Under the pieces are notes generated by a model. The model ran no database searches. It was given only the letters and a program-made list of their open reading frames with translations, and had not been told where the DNA came from. This document shows positions 1-9,442 of a stretch of DNA of 64,000 bases, in pieces (the first letter of the stretch is position 1; each line of letters starts with the position of its first letter). Source of the stretch: an uncultured Celeribacter sp. (GTDB lineage: Bacteria > Pseudomonadota > Alphaproteobacteria > Rhodobacterales > Rhodobacteraceae); NCBI RefSeq assembly GCF_963675965.1, contig NZ_OY780935.1, forward strand, positions 2,034,501 through 2,098,500. Reading direction: 5' to 3'. Both the position numbers and the translations under genes were made by a program.

Positions 1-8
1 CGGACAGT

Positions 9-734
9 TCAATGCTCGAAACAGGCCGCCCGGCCATCGCGTTCGATTGTGGCCGCCCCATCGATGATTTGCGCAGCTCTCCGCCGAACGAAGGGGCCGG
101 GGTTTCCGGCACTGCGATCTTTCGGCGCGGGCAGCACCGCAGCAAGCTGCGCCGCCTGCTGCGCCGTCAGCGCTTCGGGGCCGACACCGTAATAGTGCCG
201 CGCAGCGGCTTCCGCGCCAAAGACCCCCGTATCAAACTCGGCCACGTTGAGATAGACCTCCAGAATACGGCGCTTGCTCCAGAACAGCTCCACAACCGGC
301 GTCAGAGCCGCCTCAAGCGCTTTGCGCGACCATGTCCGGCCATGCCAGAGAAAGCTGTTCTTCACGGTTTGTTGACTGATGGTCGAGGCGCCGCGCTGTC
401 CGCCCTCGGAAATTGCCGCCCGAATCGCCGACATGTCAAAGCCCCAGTGGCGGCAGAAATTGGCATCTTCCGCCGCGACCACGGCACGGGCCAGATGCGG
501 GGAGATTTCTGACATAGGCGTCCAGCGGTAATCCACACCCTCGGGCTGTCGCCGGGCTTCAGCCAGCATATAGGGCGTCGTCGGCACCGGCACGACGCTG
601 TAGAGCAAAATCCACAACAGCATGGCCCCGCAGAGCGCCAGAAGCGTGCGCATCACGATGCGCCGCAAACGCTGCGGCCAGGGCCGCGGAGCCGCCTTTT
701 TGGTTTTGGATGTCTTTTTGCTCTTCTTCGCCAT
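9..734 (-). CDS. mtgA: Monofunctional biosynthetic peptidoglycan transglycosylase
   Basis: Polymerises lipid II into glycan strands at the outer face of the inner membrane, without a transpeptidase domain. The 241-residue protein has a Lys-rich cytoplasmic N-terminus, one membrane segment at about residues 27-50 and a GT51 domain. That domain shows the catalytic Glu-Asp in VVAAEDANFCRHWGFD, then GASTISQQTVKN and KRRILEVYLNVAEF. The ATG at 734 is chosen because the reading frame further upstream only crosses the gltB terminator; no clear Shine-Dalgarno is seen before it. It lies downstream of gltB on the same strand but behind a terminator, so it probably has its own promoter. The family call is firm. 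Confidence 0.93.
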   Translation of the reverse strand: MAKKSKKTSKTKKAAPRPWPQRLRRIVMRTLLALCGAMLLWILLYSVVPVPTTPYMLAEARRQPEGVDYRWTPMSEISPHLARAVVAAEDANFCRHWGFDMSAIRAAISEGGQRGASTISQQTVKNSFLWHGRTWSRKALEAALTPVVELFWSKRRILEVYLNVAEFDTGVFGAEAAARHYYGVGPEALTAQQAAQLAAVLPAPKDRSAGNPGPFVRRRAAQIIDGAATIERDGRAACFEH

Positions 735-791
735 GGCAAGGAGGAACCATGACCGGTGGACCAAGGTCAAGCATTTGACAGTCCGGCAAAA

Positions 792-819
792 GAAAAGCCC
801 CCAACGCGGAGGGCTTTTC
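792..819 (-). terminator. Rho-independent terminator after gltB
   Basis: Perfect 9-bp inverted repeat GAAAAGCCC / GGGCTTTTC (792-800 and 811-819) around a 10-nt loop, 26 bases past the gltB stop. Read on the minus strand, the stem runs into a T-rich stretch. Confidence 0.8.
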
Positions 820-844
820 ACATCTTTTCCGCTGTCTTCCGGGA

Positions 845-3800
845 TCATTCCGCCGGAATTGCGCCTTCTTCAAGGGTCAACGGCACTGGCAGGTGCACCA
901 GCATCTCTTTCGGGCAGACCTGCAGGAAGTTGCCTTTCTGCTCATCCCAATGCGACAGGATGTCATCGGCCTTGATCGAGTTGGTCTCTGCTGCGTGACG
1001 TGTGATCAGACCTTTCAGCTCAGCTTCCCAGTGATCGACCGTGACCGGACAGGTGACCAGCGTTTCCGGGTTGATCAGCTTTTCAGCTTCACCATCCGGG
1101 TCATAGAGATAGGCCATGCCGCCCGTCATCCCGGCCCCAAAGTTGGCCCCAATCCCGCCAAGGATCACGGCAATCCCGCCGGTCATGTACTCACAGCCGT
1201 TCGATCCGCAGCCTTCGATCACCACTTTCGCACCGGAGTTGCGCACGGCGAAACGTTCACCCGCACGGCCCGCCGCGAACAGATAGCCATCCGTCGCACC
1301 ATAGAGCACGGTGTTGCCGATGATCGTGTTTTCCGAGGCCACCAGCGGCGAATGCATCGGCGGACGGACGACGATCGTACCGCCCGACAAGCCCTTGCCG
1401 ACATAGTCGTTGGCATCGCCCGACACTTCGATCTTCAGGCCCGGGGCCGCAAAGGCGCCCAGAGACTGCCCGGCAGAGCCCGTCAGCTTCACCGTCAGGT
1501 GATCCGGTTGCAGCGTGTTGCGCATGCCGAATTTCGACACGATGTGGCTCGATGTCCGCGTGCCGATGGTCCGCAGGGTGTTTTGCACAGCATAGGACAG
1601 CTGCATCTTTTCGCCATCGTTCAGGAAACGCGCCGCATCAGACACGATTTGCGCATCCAGCGTGTCCGGCACCGCATTGCGCGGTTTGGACCGATCGTAG
1701 ACGATTTTGTCGGCACCATCGACGGTGATCAGAAGCGGGTTCAGGTCGAGATCGTCAAGATGCGCAGATCCACGGCTGACCTGCGTCAGCAGATCGGCAC
1801 GACCGATCACCTCATCAAGCGACCGCGCACCGATGGAAGCCAGCAGCTCGCGCACTTCCTGTGCGTAGAAGGTGATCAGGTTCACGACCTTGTCGGCATT
1901 GCCGGTAAACTTGTCCCGCAGGCGTTCATCCTGCGTACAGACGCCCACCGGGCAGGTGTTCGACTGGCACTGACGCACCATGATACAGCCCATAGCGATC
2001 AGCGCCGCGGTGCCGATCCCGTATTCCTCGGCTCCGAGCATCGCAGCCATGACAATGTCCCGCCCCGTGCGCAAACCACCGTCCGTGCGCAGGGTGATCC
2101 GCTCACGCAGGTTGTTCATGGCCAGCACCTGATGCGCCTCGGTCAGACCCATTTCCCAGGGCAGGCCCGCGAATTTGATCGAGGTCGCCGGAGAGGCCCC
2201 AGTACCACCATTGTGACCCGAAATCAGGATGATGTCGGCCTTGGCCTTGGCCACACCGGCAGCAATGGTGCCAACACCCGAGGAGGCCACCAGTTTCACC
2301 GTCACCTTGCAGCGCGGGTTGATCTGCTTGAGGTCGTAGATCAGCTGCGCAAGGTCTTCGATCGAATAGATGTCGTGGTGCGGCGGCGGTGAAATCAGGG
2401 TCACACCCTTGGTCGAATGCCGCAGCTTGGCAATCAGGTCGGTCACTTTCATGCCCGGAAGCTGGCCACCCTCGCCGGGTTTCGCCCCCTGAGCGACTTT
2501 GATTTCAAGTTCTTCACAGTGCAGCAGATATTCCGCCGTCACCCCGAAGCGACCCGAAGCCACCTGTTTGATCTTGGCCGAGGCGTTGTCGCCATTGGGT
2601 TCCGGCGTGAAATCGTCCGGGCTTTCGCCCCCTTCACCCGAATCCGACTTGGCGCCGATGCGGTTCATCGCGATGGACAGGGTGCGGTGTGCCTCGGGCG
2701 AGAGCGCCCCGAGCGACATGCCCGGCGTCACAAAGCGTTTGCGGATCGAGGTGATCGATTCAACCTCTTCGATCGGCACCGGTTTGCCCATCGGTTTGAA
2801 GTCCAGCAAATCGCGCAGATGGATCGGCGGGTTCGACTGCATCTTGGCCGAGTACTGTTTCCACATCTCATAGGATGCGCGGTCACAGGCCGATTGCAGC
2901 ATATGCATCGACTGGGCTTCCCAGGCATGGGTTTCGCCGGATTTGCGCGCTTTGTAGAAACCACCGATGGGCAGCGTGTTGCCGCCGCGCCAGCCTTTCT
3001 TGTGCACGCTTTCCACCTTGCGTTGGATACCGCCCACACCGATGCCGGAAATCCGCGAATGCATGCCGGGGAAGAATTCGGCGCACATCGCGCGGGACAG
3101 ACCCACGGCTTCGAAATTGAGACCACCGCGATAGGAGGAAATCACCGAGATCCCCATTTTCGCCATGATTTTCAACAGGCCGGCGTCCACTGCCTTGCGA
3201 TAGCGCGCAACGGCTTCGGTGAGGCTGCAATCCAGCAGGCCGCGGTTGATGCGGTCAGAAAGGCTGTCCTCTGCAAGATAGGCGTTCACGATGGTGGCGC
3301 CGCAGCCAATCAGCACCGCAAAGTAATGCGGGTCGATACATTCGGCGGAGCGCACGCCCAGCGAACAGAAGGTGCGCAGACCTTTGCGGGTCAGCCAGCT
3401 GTGCACCGCGGAGGTCGCCAGAATCATCGGCATGGCCACGCGGGTCTCGTTCTGCCCCTGATCCGTCAGGATGACATGACCGCCACCGGACCGCACAGCG
3501 TCTTCGGCTTCGGCACGAATGCGTTCCAGCCCCTTGCGCAGCGCATCGGGCCCACCATCTGCCGGAAAGGTACAATCGATGGTGGTCATCGGCGCGTTGA
3601 AATGATCTTTCAGCGCCTCAAATTGCGCGTTGCCGACAAAGGGGCTTTCCAGCACGAGAATCTCGGTCTGGCTGCTGTCTTCGTCCAACACGTTCTTGAG
3701 GTTGCCGAACCGCGTTTTCAGGCTCATCACGCGATATTCGCGCAGGCTGTCGATCGGCGGGTTGGTCACCTGGCTGAAGTTCTGGCGAAAGAAATGCGAC

Positions 3801-5380
3801 AGCGGACGATAGGTGTTCGACAGCACCGCAGAGGGCGTGTCATCCCCCATGGAGGCCAGAGCCTCTTTGCCATCCTCGGCCATGGGCGCAAGGATCTGCT
3901 CCAGTTCTTCGATGGTGTAACCCGCTGCGATCTGACGCTTTTTCAGCTCCTCACCAGCGTAGATCGCTGTTTCGGACAGGCCGGAAAGCTCGGTCTCCAG
4001 ATCCACGATCTTGCCGACCCAATCGCCGAAAGGTTGCGAGTTGGCCAGGCGATCTTTGATTTCCGTGTCATGGTAAAGCTTGCCTTCGGCCATATCGACC
4101 GCCAGCAGTTGCCCCGGTCCCAATGCGCCTTTTTCGACCACGGTGGCTTCGTCGGTCGGCACCATGCCCACCTCGGACCCTGCGATCACAAGACCATCCC
4201 CGGTCACGACATAGCGCATCGGCCGCAGACCGTTGCGGTCAAGACCGGCGCAGACCCAGCGACCATCGGTCATGGCAAGCGCCGCCGGACCGTCCCAAGG
4301 CTCCATCACCGAGTTCACATAGGAATACATGTCACGCCATGATTTCGGCAGTTCCTCGGCGTTTTTCGACCAGGCTTCGGGCACCAGCATGGTTTTCGCC
4401 ATCGGCGCAGAACGCCCAGCGCGCACCAGAACCTCGAACACCGAATCGAGCGCAGCCGAATCGGACGACCCCTGCGGGATGATCGGCTTGATGTCTTCGG
4501 CCATATCGCCGAAAGTCGAAGACGCCATGCGGATTTCGTGCGACTTCATCCAGTTGCTGTTGCCGTTGATGGTGTTGATTTCACCATTGTGCGCCAGCAT
4601 GCGGAACGGCTGCGCCAGCCACCATTGCGGGAAGGTGTTGGTGGAATAGCGCTGGTGATAAATCGCAAACGCCGATTCGAACCTTTCATCCATCAGGTCC
4701 GGATAGAACACCGCAACCTGCTCTGCCAGCATCATCCCCTTGTAGATGATCGAGCGACAGGACAGCGAACAGATGTAGAGATCGCGCACTCCGGCCGCCT
4801 GCGACGCTTTTTCGATCCGGCGACGGATGACATAGAGTTCGCGCTCAAAGGTCTCTTCGTCCACGCCTTTGCTGTTGGAAATCAGAATTTGTTCGATTTC
4901 CGGGCGCGTCGCATTGGCCTTTTCGCCAAGACAATCCGTGTTCACCGGAACGTGGCGCCAGCCATAGATGTAATAGCCCATGCGCAGTACTTCGGTTTCC
5001 ACGATCGTGCGGCAGGTTTCCTGCGCGCCAAAGTCCGTGCGCGGCAGGAACACCTGACCCACGGCCAGAAGTTCGCCATGGCGCGATTCATGGCCAGTGC
5101 GCCGGATCTGGTCGCCAAAGAAATGGTGCGGGATCTGAACGTGAATACCGGCGCCGTCGCCGGTTTTACCGTCCGCGTCGACAGCCCCACGGTGCCAGAT
5201 CGCTTTCAGAGCGGAGATGCCGTTTTCAACGACTTTGCGGGATTTCGAACCATCGACAGAAACCACGAGACCCACGCCACAGGACGAATGCTCGTCCTCT
5301 TCGCGGAACAGAGAGTTCTCTGCCATCCACTGGCGCTTCGCCTCTTCGCTTGCGGCCCAGCTTGCATCAAATTTCGTCAT
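845..5380 (-). CDS. gltB: Glutamate synthase (NADPH) large subunit
   Basis: Alpha subunit of GOGAT, which converts glutamine and 2-oxoglutarate to two glutamates in ammonium assimilation. At 1511 residues it is full length. The class II amidotransferase nucleophile is Cys34 (SSCGVGLV), so about 33 residues are probably removed. The FMN/synthase region holds VGTIAAGVAKAKADIILISG and HNGGTGASPATSIKFAG. The 3Fe-4S cluster motif is MGCIMVRQCQSNTCPVGVC. The C-terminal GXGXG beta-helix domain follows. It sits 51 bp downstream of gltD on the same strand, so the operon order is gltD-gltB. A strong hairpin lies in the gap between them. Confidence 0.98.
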   Translation of the reverse strand: MTKFDASWAASEEAKRQWMAENSLFREEDEHSSCGVGLVVSVDGSKSRKVVENGISALKAIWHRGAVDADGKTGDGAGIHVQIPHHFFGDQIRRTGHESRHGELLAVGQVFLPRTDFGAQETCRTIVETEVLRMGYYIYGWRHVPVNTDCLGEKANATRPEIEQILISNSKGVDEETFERELYVIRRRIEKASQAAGVRDLYICSLSCRSIIYKGMMLAEQVAVFYPDLMDERFESAFAIYHQRYSTNTFPQWWLAQPFRMLAHNGEINTINGNSNWMKSHEIRMASSTFGDMAEDIKPIIPQGSSDSAALDSVFEVLVRAGRSAPMAKTMLVPEAWSKNAEELPKSWRDMYSYVNSVMEPWDGPAALAMTDGRWVCAGLDRNGLRPMRYVVTGDGLVIAGSEVGMVPTDEATVVEKGALGPGQLLAVDMAEGKLYHDTEIKDRLANSQPFGDWVGKIVDLETELSGLSETAIYAGEELKKRQIAAGYTIEELEQILAPMAEDGKEALASMGDDTPSAVLSNTYRPLSHFFRQNFSQVTNPPIDSLREYRVMSLKTRFGNLKNVLDEDSSQTEILVLESPFVGNAQFEALKDHFNAPMTTIDCTFPADGGPDALRKGLERIRAEAEDAVRSGGGHVILTDQGQNETRVAMPMILATSAVHSWLTRKGLRTFCSLGVRSAECIDPHYFAVLIGCGATIVNAYLAEDSLSDRINRGLLDCSLTEAVARYRKAVDAGLLKIMAKMGISVISSYRGGLNFEAVGLSRAMCAEFFPGMHSRISGIGVGGIQRKVESVHKKGWRGGNTLPIGGFYKARKSGETHAWEAQSMHMLQSACDRASYEMWKQYSAKMQSNPPIHLRDLLDFKPMGKPVPIEEVESITSIRKRFVTPGMSLGALSPEAHRTLSIAMNRIGAKSDSGEGGESPDDFTPEPNGDNASAKIKQVASGRFGVTAEYLLHCEELEIKVAQGAKPGEGGQLPGMKVTDLIAKLRHSTKGVTLISPPPHHDIYSIEDLAQLIYDLKQINPRCKVTVKLVASSGVGTIAAGVAKAKADIILISGHNGGTGASPATSIKFAGLPWEMGLTEAHQVLAMNNLRERITLRTDGGLRTGRDIVMAAMLGAEEYGIGTAALIAMGCIMVRQCQSNTCPVGVCTQDERLRDKFTGNADKVVNLITFYAQEVRELLASIGARSLDEVIGRADLLTQVSRGSAHLDDLDLNPLLITVDGADKIVYDRSKPRNAVPDTLDAQIVSDAARFLNDGEKMQLSYAVQNTLRTIGTRTSSHIVSKFGMRNTLQPDHLTVKLTGSAGQSLGAFAAPGLKIEVSGDANDYVGKGLSGGTIVVRPPMHSPLVASENTIIGNTVLYGATDGYLFAAGRAGERFAVRNSGAKVVIEGCGSNGCEYMTGGIAVILGGIGANFGAGMTGGMAYLYDPDGEAEKLINPETLVTCPVTVDHWEAELKGLITRHAAETNSIKADDILSHWDEQKGNFLQVCPKEMLVHLPVPLTLEEGAIPAE

Positions 5381-5404
5381 TTTAGATACCTTTCGTATAA
5401 AGGC

Positions 5405-5421
5405 CGGGGGCCGTGCCCCCG
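5405..5421 (-). other. Intercistronic hairpin between gltD and gltB
   Basis: Perfect 7-bp repeat CGGGGGC / GCCCCCG (5405-5411 and 5415-5421) with a 3-nt loop, in the 51-bp gap of the gltD-gltB operon. Only a short CCTTTATA tract follows on the minus strand, so it may pause transcription or protect the RNA rather than fully terminate. The structure is seen; the role is inferred. Confidence 0.4.
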
Positions 5422-5431
5422 AAAAACTCTG

Positions 5432-6865
5432 TTACTGGGCGGCGACGGCAGCGGTCTGATCGATGTAGTCGATCATCGCATCTGCAGCTTCGCGCCCGTC
5501 GCGGATCGCCCAAACGACAAGCGAAGCGCCGCGCTGGATGTCCCCACAGGCATAGACGCCCTCAAGTTTCGTCGCATGGGTCTGGAAATCGGCCATGACG
5601 GTGCCCCAACGGGTCACTTCCAGATCCGGCACGCCCCAGAGCGTCGGCAACTCTTCCGGTTCGAAACCGAGCGCCTTGATCACCAGATCGGCCTCTTCCA
5701 CATAATCGGCCCCTTCGATCACCTCGGGGGACTGACGCCCGGAGGCATCCGGCGCGCCCAGGCGCATTTTCTGCACCATCACGCCGGTCACCGGATCGCC
5801 GGCAAAGCCTTTGGGCGCGGACAGCCAGACGAATTCGACGCCTTCTTCTTCGGCGTTCTGGGTTTCGCGCTGAGAGCCGGGCATGTTTGCACGGTCACGA
5901 CGATAAAGACATTTGACCGAGGTCGCCCCCTGACGGATCGCGGTCCGCACACAGTCCATGGCGGTATCACCACCACCGATAACCACGACCTTTTTGCCTT
6001 CGGCGTTCAATTCGCCGCTCAGATACTCTTCGACCTCATCGCCGAAGGACACCTTGTTGGAAGCGGTCAGATAGTCGATCGCGCGCACGATCCCTTCGGC
6101 GCCAGACCCCGGCCCCTTGAGATCGCGGGATTTGTACACGCCGGTCGCAATCAGAACGGCGTCATGCTTGCCGCGGATCGCGTCAAAGGAAATGTCTTCG
6201 CCCACATTGCAGTTCAGCACGAATTCGACACCGGACTTTTCCAGCTGTTCGACACGACGCAGCACGATCTCTTTTTCCAGCTTGAAGCCCGGAATGCCGT
6301 ACATCATCAAGCCACCGGCCCGATCGGAGCGTTCGTAGACGGTGACTTTGAACCCGGCGCGACGCATACGATCCGCGGCGGCCAGACCACCCGGCCCGGA
6401 GCCGATGATGCCAACGCTTTCCTCGCGTTCGGCAGCGGGTTTGATCAGTTCGACCCAGCCTTCTTCCCAAGCGGTGTCGGTGATGTATTTTTCAATGGAG
6501 CCAATCGTCACCGTGCCATGGCCGGATTGTTCGATCACACAGTTGCCTTCGCACAGGCGGTCCTGCGGGCAAATGCGACCGCAGATTTCCGGGAAGGTGT
6601 TGGTCGACTGCGACAGCTCATAGGCTTCTTTCAACCGCCCCGTGGCCGTCAGACGCAGCCAGTCCGGAATGTTGTTGTGCAGAGGGCAATGGGTGTGACA
6701 GTAGGGCACGCCACATTGAGAACAGCGTGACGCCTGTTCCACCGCTTTTTGTTCAGCAAATTCGCCGTAGATTTCCAGAAAATCGTCCTTACGATCGTCT
6801 GCGCTCCGCTTTTCCGGCATATCCCTGCCTACGGTCACGAATTTGAGCATCGGCTCTTTCGCCAT
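5432..6865 (-). CDS. gltD: Glutamate synthase small subunit
   Basis: Beta subunit of NADPH-GOGAT. It takes electrons from NADPH on FAD and passes them through two 4Fe-4S clusters to GltB. The 477-residue protein has N-terminal cysteines (RCSQCGVPYCHTHCPLHNN and CGRICPQDRLCEGNCV), an FAD dinucleotide fold (GIIGSGPGGLAAADRMRRAG) and an NADPH fold (VVVIGGGDTAMDCVRTA). It is first in the gltD-gltB operon and is divergently transcribed from uppP across a 228-bp gap that should hold both promoters. Length and all motifs are normal. Confidence 0.97.
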   Translation of the reverse strand: MAKEPMLKFVTVGRDMPEKRSADDRKDDFLEIYGEFAEQKAVEQASRCSQCGVPYCHTHCPLHNNIPDWLRLTATGRLKEAYELSQSTNTFPEICGRICPQDRLCEGNCVIEQSGHGTVTIGSIEKYITDTAWEEGWVELIKPAAEREESVGIIGSGPGGLAAADRMRRAGFKVTVYERSDRAGGLMMYGIPGFKLEKEIVLRRVEQLEKSGVEFVLNCNVGEDISFDAIRGKHDAVLIATGVYKSRDLKGPGSGAEGIVRAIDYLTASNKVSFGDEVEEYLSGELNAEGKKVVVIGGGDTAMDCVRTAIRQGATSVKCLYRRDRANMPGSQRETQNAEEEGVEFVWLSAPKGFAGDPVTGVMVQKMRLGAPDASGRQSPEVIEGADYVEEADLVIKALGFEPEELPTLWGVPDLEVTRWGTVMADFQTHATKLEGVYACGDIQRGASLVVWAIRDGREAADAMIDYIDQTAAVAAQ

Positions 6866-7093
6866 GACACCACATCTCCGAAGGTTGGTTGAGAGTTTCC
6901 GCCTAATTACCCGCAGTACCGCAAAAAGAAAAGTCAGAAATACTGACCTAATTTGCTTTTATTTAGGCGCGCGCTGGCGGACTCTCTTTGATTTTTACAA
7001 AAATTACGTCATAGTTGCTGACATTAATTCGACCTTATTATTGATAACAAATAAGATTACTTTGACCTCAATGTCCAAAGGAACGGAGCGTTC
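6866..7093. promoter_or_regulatory. Divergent gltD / uppP promoter region
   Basis: 228-bp AT-rich gap between divergent gltD and uppP start codons. No convincing paired -35/-10 boxes or known operator could be assigned by eye. A GGAG Shine-Dalgarno precedes the uppP ATG. Confidence 0.5.
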
Positions 7094-7897
7094 ATGAGTC
7101 TTTTTTATCTTCTGATTGTCGCAATAGTTCAGGGCATCACCGAATTTTTGCCGGTTTCGTCTTCGGGCCACCTGATTCTTCTCCCGATGGTCGCCGGGGT
7201 TCAGGATCAGGGGCAGGCGATTGACGTCGCCGTTCATGTCGGCACGCTTGGGGCGGTGATCCTGTATTTCTGGCGCGATGTGCGCGGCGCCCTCCTGGGT
7301 GTGCCGCGTTTGCTCACCGGCAAGACCGACACACCCGGATCAAAACTGGCATTTCTGCTGATTGTCGCAACAATCCCCGTGGTTGTACTGGGTCTTGTGT
7401 TGAAACTCACCGGCCTGTCTGACGCCATGCGGTCCCCCACCGTGATCGGCTGGACCATGTTGATCTTCGGCCTTGTGCTCTACTGGTTTGACCAAAAAGG
7501 CGCCCAGACCAAGAGTGCAGACGACTGGTCGCTACAAGACGCGATCAAGCTCGGCCTGTGGCAGGCTGTCGCGCTGATCCCCGGCACCTCTCGCTCAGGC
7601 ATCACCATCACCGGCGCCCGTGCGATGGGATACCAGCGCGAAGATGGCGCCAGGATCGCGATGCTGATGTCGATCCCCACCATTCTCGCCTCGGGCGTCT
7701 TGCTGGGAGCGGAAGTCGTTCATGAGGCCGATTGGGCAATGATGAAATACGCCGCCATCGGCGCGGTGTTCGCCTTTATCGCCGCCTTGCTGGCCCTGAG
7801 CCTGATGATGCGCCTGCTGAAATCGGTGAGCTTCACCCCATATGTCATCTACCGGGTGGTGCTGGGCATGGTGCTTCTGGCCGTTGCCTATCTCTGA
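7094..7897 (+). CDS. uppP: Undecaprenyl-diphosphate phosphatase (BacA family)
   Basis: Integral membrane enzyme that dephosphorylates undecaprenyl pyrophosphate to recycle the lipid carrier for peptidoglycan synthesis; overproduction gives bacitracin resistance in related bacteria. The 267-residue polytopic protein has both family signatures: EFLPVSSSGHLIL near residue 17 and the PGTSRSG phosphate-binding motif near residue 155 (GTSRSGITITGARAMGYQRE). It is a single gene, convergent with the next gene across a shared hairpin. Confidence 0.96.
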   Translation: MSLFYLLIVAIVQGITEFLPVSSSGHLILLPMVAGVQDQGQAIDVAVHVGTLGAVILYFWRDVRGALLGVPRLLTGKTDTPGSKLAFLLIVATIPVVVLGLVLKLTGLSDAMRSPTVIGWTMLIFGLVLYWFDQKGAQTKSADDWSLQDAIKLGLWQAVALIPGTSRSGITITGARAMGYQREDGARIAMLMSIPTILASGVLLGAEVVHEADWAMMKYAAIGAVFAFIAALLALSLMMRLLKSVSFTPYVIYRVVLGMVLLAVAYL

Positions 7898-7917
7898 GCA
7901 GGGCGCATAAACACAAA

Positions 7918-7938
7918 ACGCGCCCTAAAAGGGCGCGT
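7918..7938 (-). terminator. Terminator between convergent uppP and NDUFA9-like gene
   Basis: Perfect 8-bp repeat ACGCGCCC / GGGCGCGT (7918-7925 and 7931-7938) with loop TAAAA. On the minus strand it is followed by TTTGTGTTT, so it best serves the minus-strand gene, though the hairpin could also stop uppP read-through. Confidence 0.75.
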
Positions 7939-7974
7939 CGCGAAATCATGCTCTGATATTGTCAGCGTTGACAC

Positions 7975-8961
7975 TCAGACCTTGTGAAGCTTCTTGCCGC
8001 TTTCACGAATCGCATCGTACTGACCGGAGGGGCGAAACACCCACATGTAGTCCGGCAGAACCGCCTGCAGGGCTGTTGGCTTGATCCCGAGATCGTCAAA
8101 GGTTTTGACGTCACCGGACACCACATTGTCGACCTTCAGATTGGCCACCTGATCCCGTGTCAAAATGCCATTGTGGAACAGCCCGAACGTCAGCGTCTGC
8201 ACCAGAGACAGCACGCCACCGATCACGCCGCCCAGCCAGAAAGGCAGGTTGACGATAATGCGATCACGATGGACTACCTCAAGCATATCGCCCATCAGAC
8301 CTTTGAGCGTATCCACATCCGGACCGCCAAGTTCATAGACACCGGCCTCAGCCTGACCCAGAACAGCCTTCACCGCAGCTTGGGCCACATCATCGACATA
8401 GACCGGCTGGAATTTCGTGTTGCCGCCGACCAGCGTCATCACCGCGTTCTTTTCGGCCATTTTGCCGAAGCGGTTGAAAAATTCATCTTCAGTGCCGAAA
8501 ATCACTGAAGGCCGCAGGATCACGGCATCCGGATAGGCCGCCAGCACACTGGCTTCGCCTTCGGCCTTGGTCCGGGCATAATCGCTTTTCGCATTGGCAT
8601 CCGCGCCGATCGCAGAGATGTGGACCAGTTGCCCGACACCCAGCTCAGCCGCCATACGCGCCACGCGCCCGGCGCCTTCCGCCTGAATCGCCTCGAAAGA
8701 ATTCTTGCCGCGCTCGGTCAGAACGCCGACGCAGTTCACAACCGCATCCGCACCCTGCATCGCCGCCCGCACAGAGGCGTCGTCGCGCACATTGCAGAAA
8801 ACAGGCTCGACCTGACCGACCGCGCCGTAGGGTTTCACAAAAAGCGACTCATTGGGGCGACGGACAGCGACGCGCACGCGCCAACCCTCTTTCGCCATAC
8901 GACGGGCGATATACCGCCCGACAAAGCCAGCGCCGCCATAGATGGTGACCAGTTTCGTCAT
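7975..8961 (-). CDS. NDUFA9-like NAD(P)-binding (atypical SDR) protein
   Basis: Atypical short-chain dehydrogenase/epimerase fold, usually annotated as complex I NDUFA9-subunit family. In mitochondria NDUFA9 is a non-catalytic complex I subunit; the bacterial role is unclear. The Rossmann motif VTIYGGAGFVGRYIARRMA lies at the N-terminus, followed by VVNCVGVLTERGKNSFEAIQ. The ATG at 8961 is chosen because a GGAG sits 6 nt before it, although an in-frame start exists four codons upstream. The 328-residue protein is a single gene ended by the hairpin at 7918-7938. Confidence 0.85.
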   Translation of the reverse strand: MTKLVTIYGGAGFVGRYIARRMAKEGWRVRVAVRRPNESLFVKPYGAVGQVEPVFCNVRDDASVRAAMQGADAVVNCVGVLTERGKNSFEAIQAEGAGRVARMAAELGVGQLVHISAIGADANAKSDYARTKAEGEASVLAAYPDAVILRPSVIFGTEDEFFNRFGKMAEKNAVMTLVGGNTKFQPVYVDDVAQAAVKAVLGQAEAGVYELGGPDVDTLKGLMGDMLEVVHRDRIIVNLPFWLGGVIGGVLSLVQTLTFGLFHNGILTRDQVANLKVDNVVSGDVKTFDDLGIKPTALQAVLPDYMWVFRPSGQYDAIRESGKKLHKV

Positions 8962-9105
8962 CTGCATCTCCAATTCCGAATTGTCGGTTTTTTCTTAGCT
9001 TTTCGTGGGGAAATGAACAAGACGCTATCGCACTTGCAAAAAACCTTCAAAAAGGTCGTTGACAGTCCCGCCCAGCTTCTTTAGATCCCGGCCTCACGAC
9101 ATCTT

Positions 9106-9192
9106 GCCCAGATGGCGGAATTGGTAGACGCGCTAGCTTCAGGTGCTAGTGTCCGTATGGACGTGGAGGTTCGAGTCCTCTTCTGGGCACCA
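9106..9192 (+). tRNA. tRNA-Leu (anticodon CAG)
   Basis: 87-nt class II tRNA with encoded CCA. The acceptor GCCCAGA (9106-9112) pairs with TCTGGGC (9182-9188). The anticodon stem-loop CTAGC-TTCAGGT-GCTAG gives anticodon CAG. The long variable arm and GGTTCGAGTCC T-arm are typical of tRNA-Leu. It forms the left edge of the accessory interval. Confidence 0.97.
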
Positions 9193-9442
9193 TTGTCCCC
9201 CCAAGAAATCTTTTACTTTCAAGTCGTTCTTGGGGCCGCATCGGTGCAATTCCAAATTCAATTGCCAAGTTTACCCCATGACAATCCGGACCTTCTGGCG
9301 ACACTGGCGCGCGCAGCGATCCCGTTGTCTAGCAACCCCGTAGAACTCCGGGCCAGTCCAGCCCGCCTCATGGCATAGGCAGGCCGAAACGTCCCACGTG
9401 TCAACTCACTTGCGGTGTAAAAAACCGTGATCGACGCCAGCT
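9193..9442. other. Non-coding gap after tRNA-Leu
   Basis: 250 bp with no credible gene. A 9-bp inverted repeat CCCCAAGAA / TTCTTGGGG (9199-9207 and 9227-9235) directly follows the tRNA but lacks a T-run. No repeat of the tRNA 3' end and no integrase were seen. Confidence 0.5.

Noticed and set aside
4538..6730. Long plus-strand open frame opposite gltB and gltD
   Set aside because: His- and Arg-rich antisense frame without any domain; gltBD is certain on the other strand. Long antisense frames are common in GC-rich genomes.
9193..9240. Integration (att) site next to tRNA-Leu
   Set aside because: An inverted repeat is present, but no second copy of the tRNA 3' end and no integrase were found.
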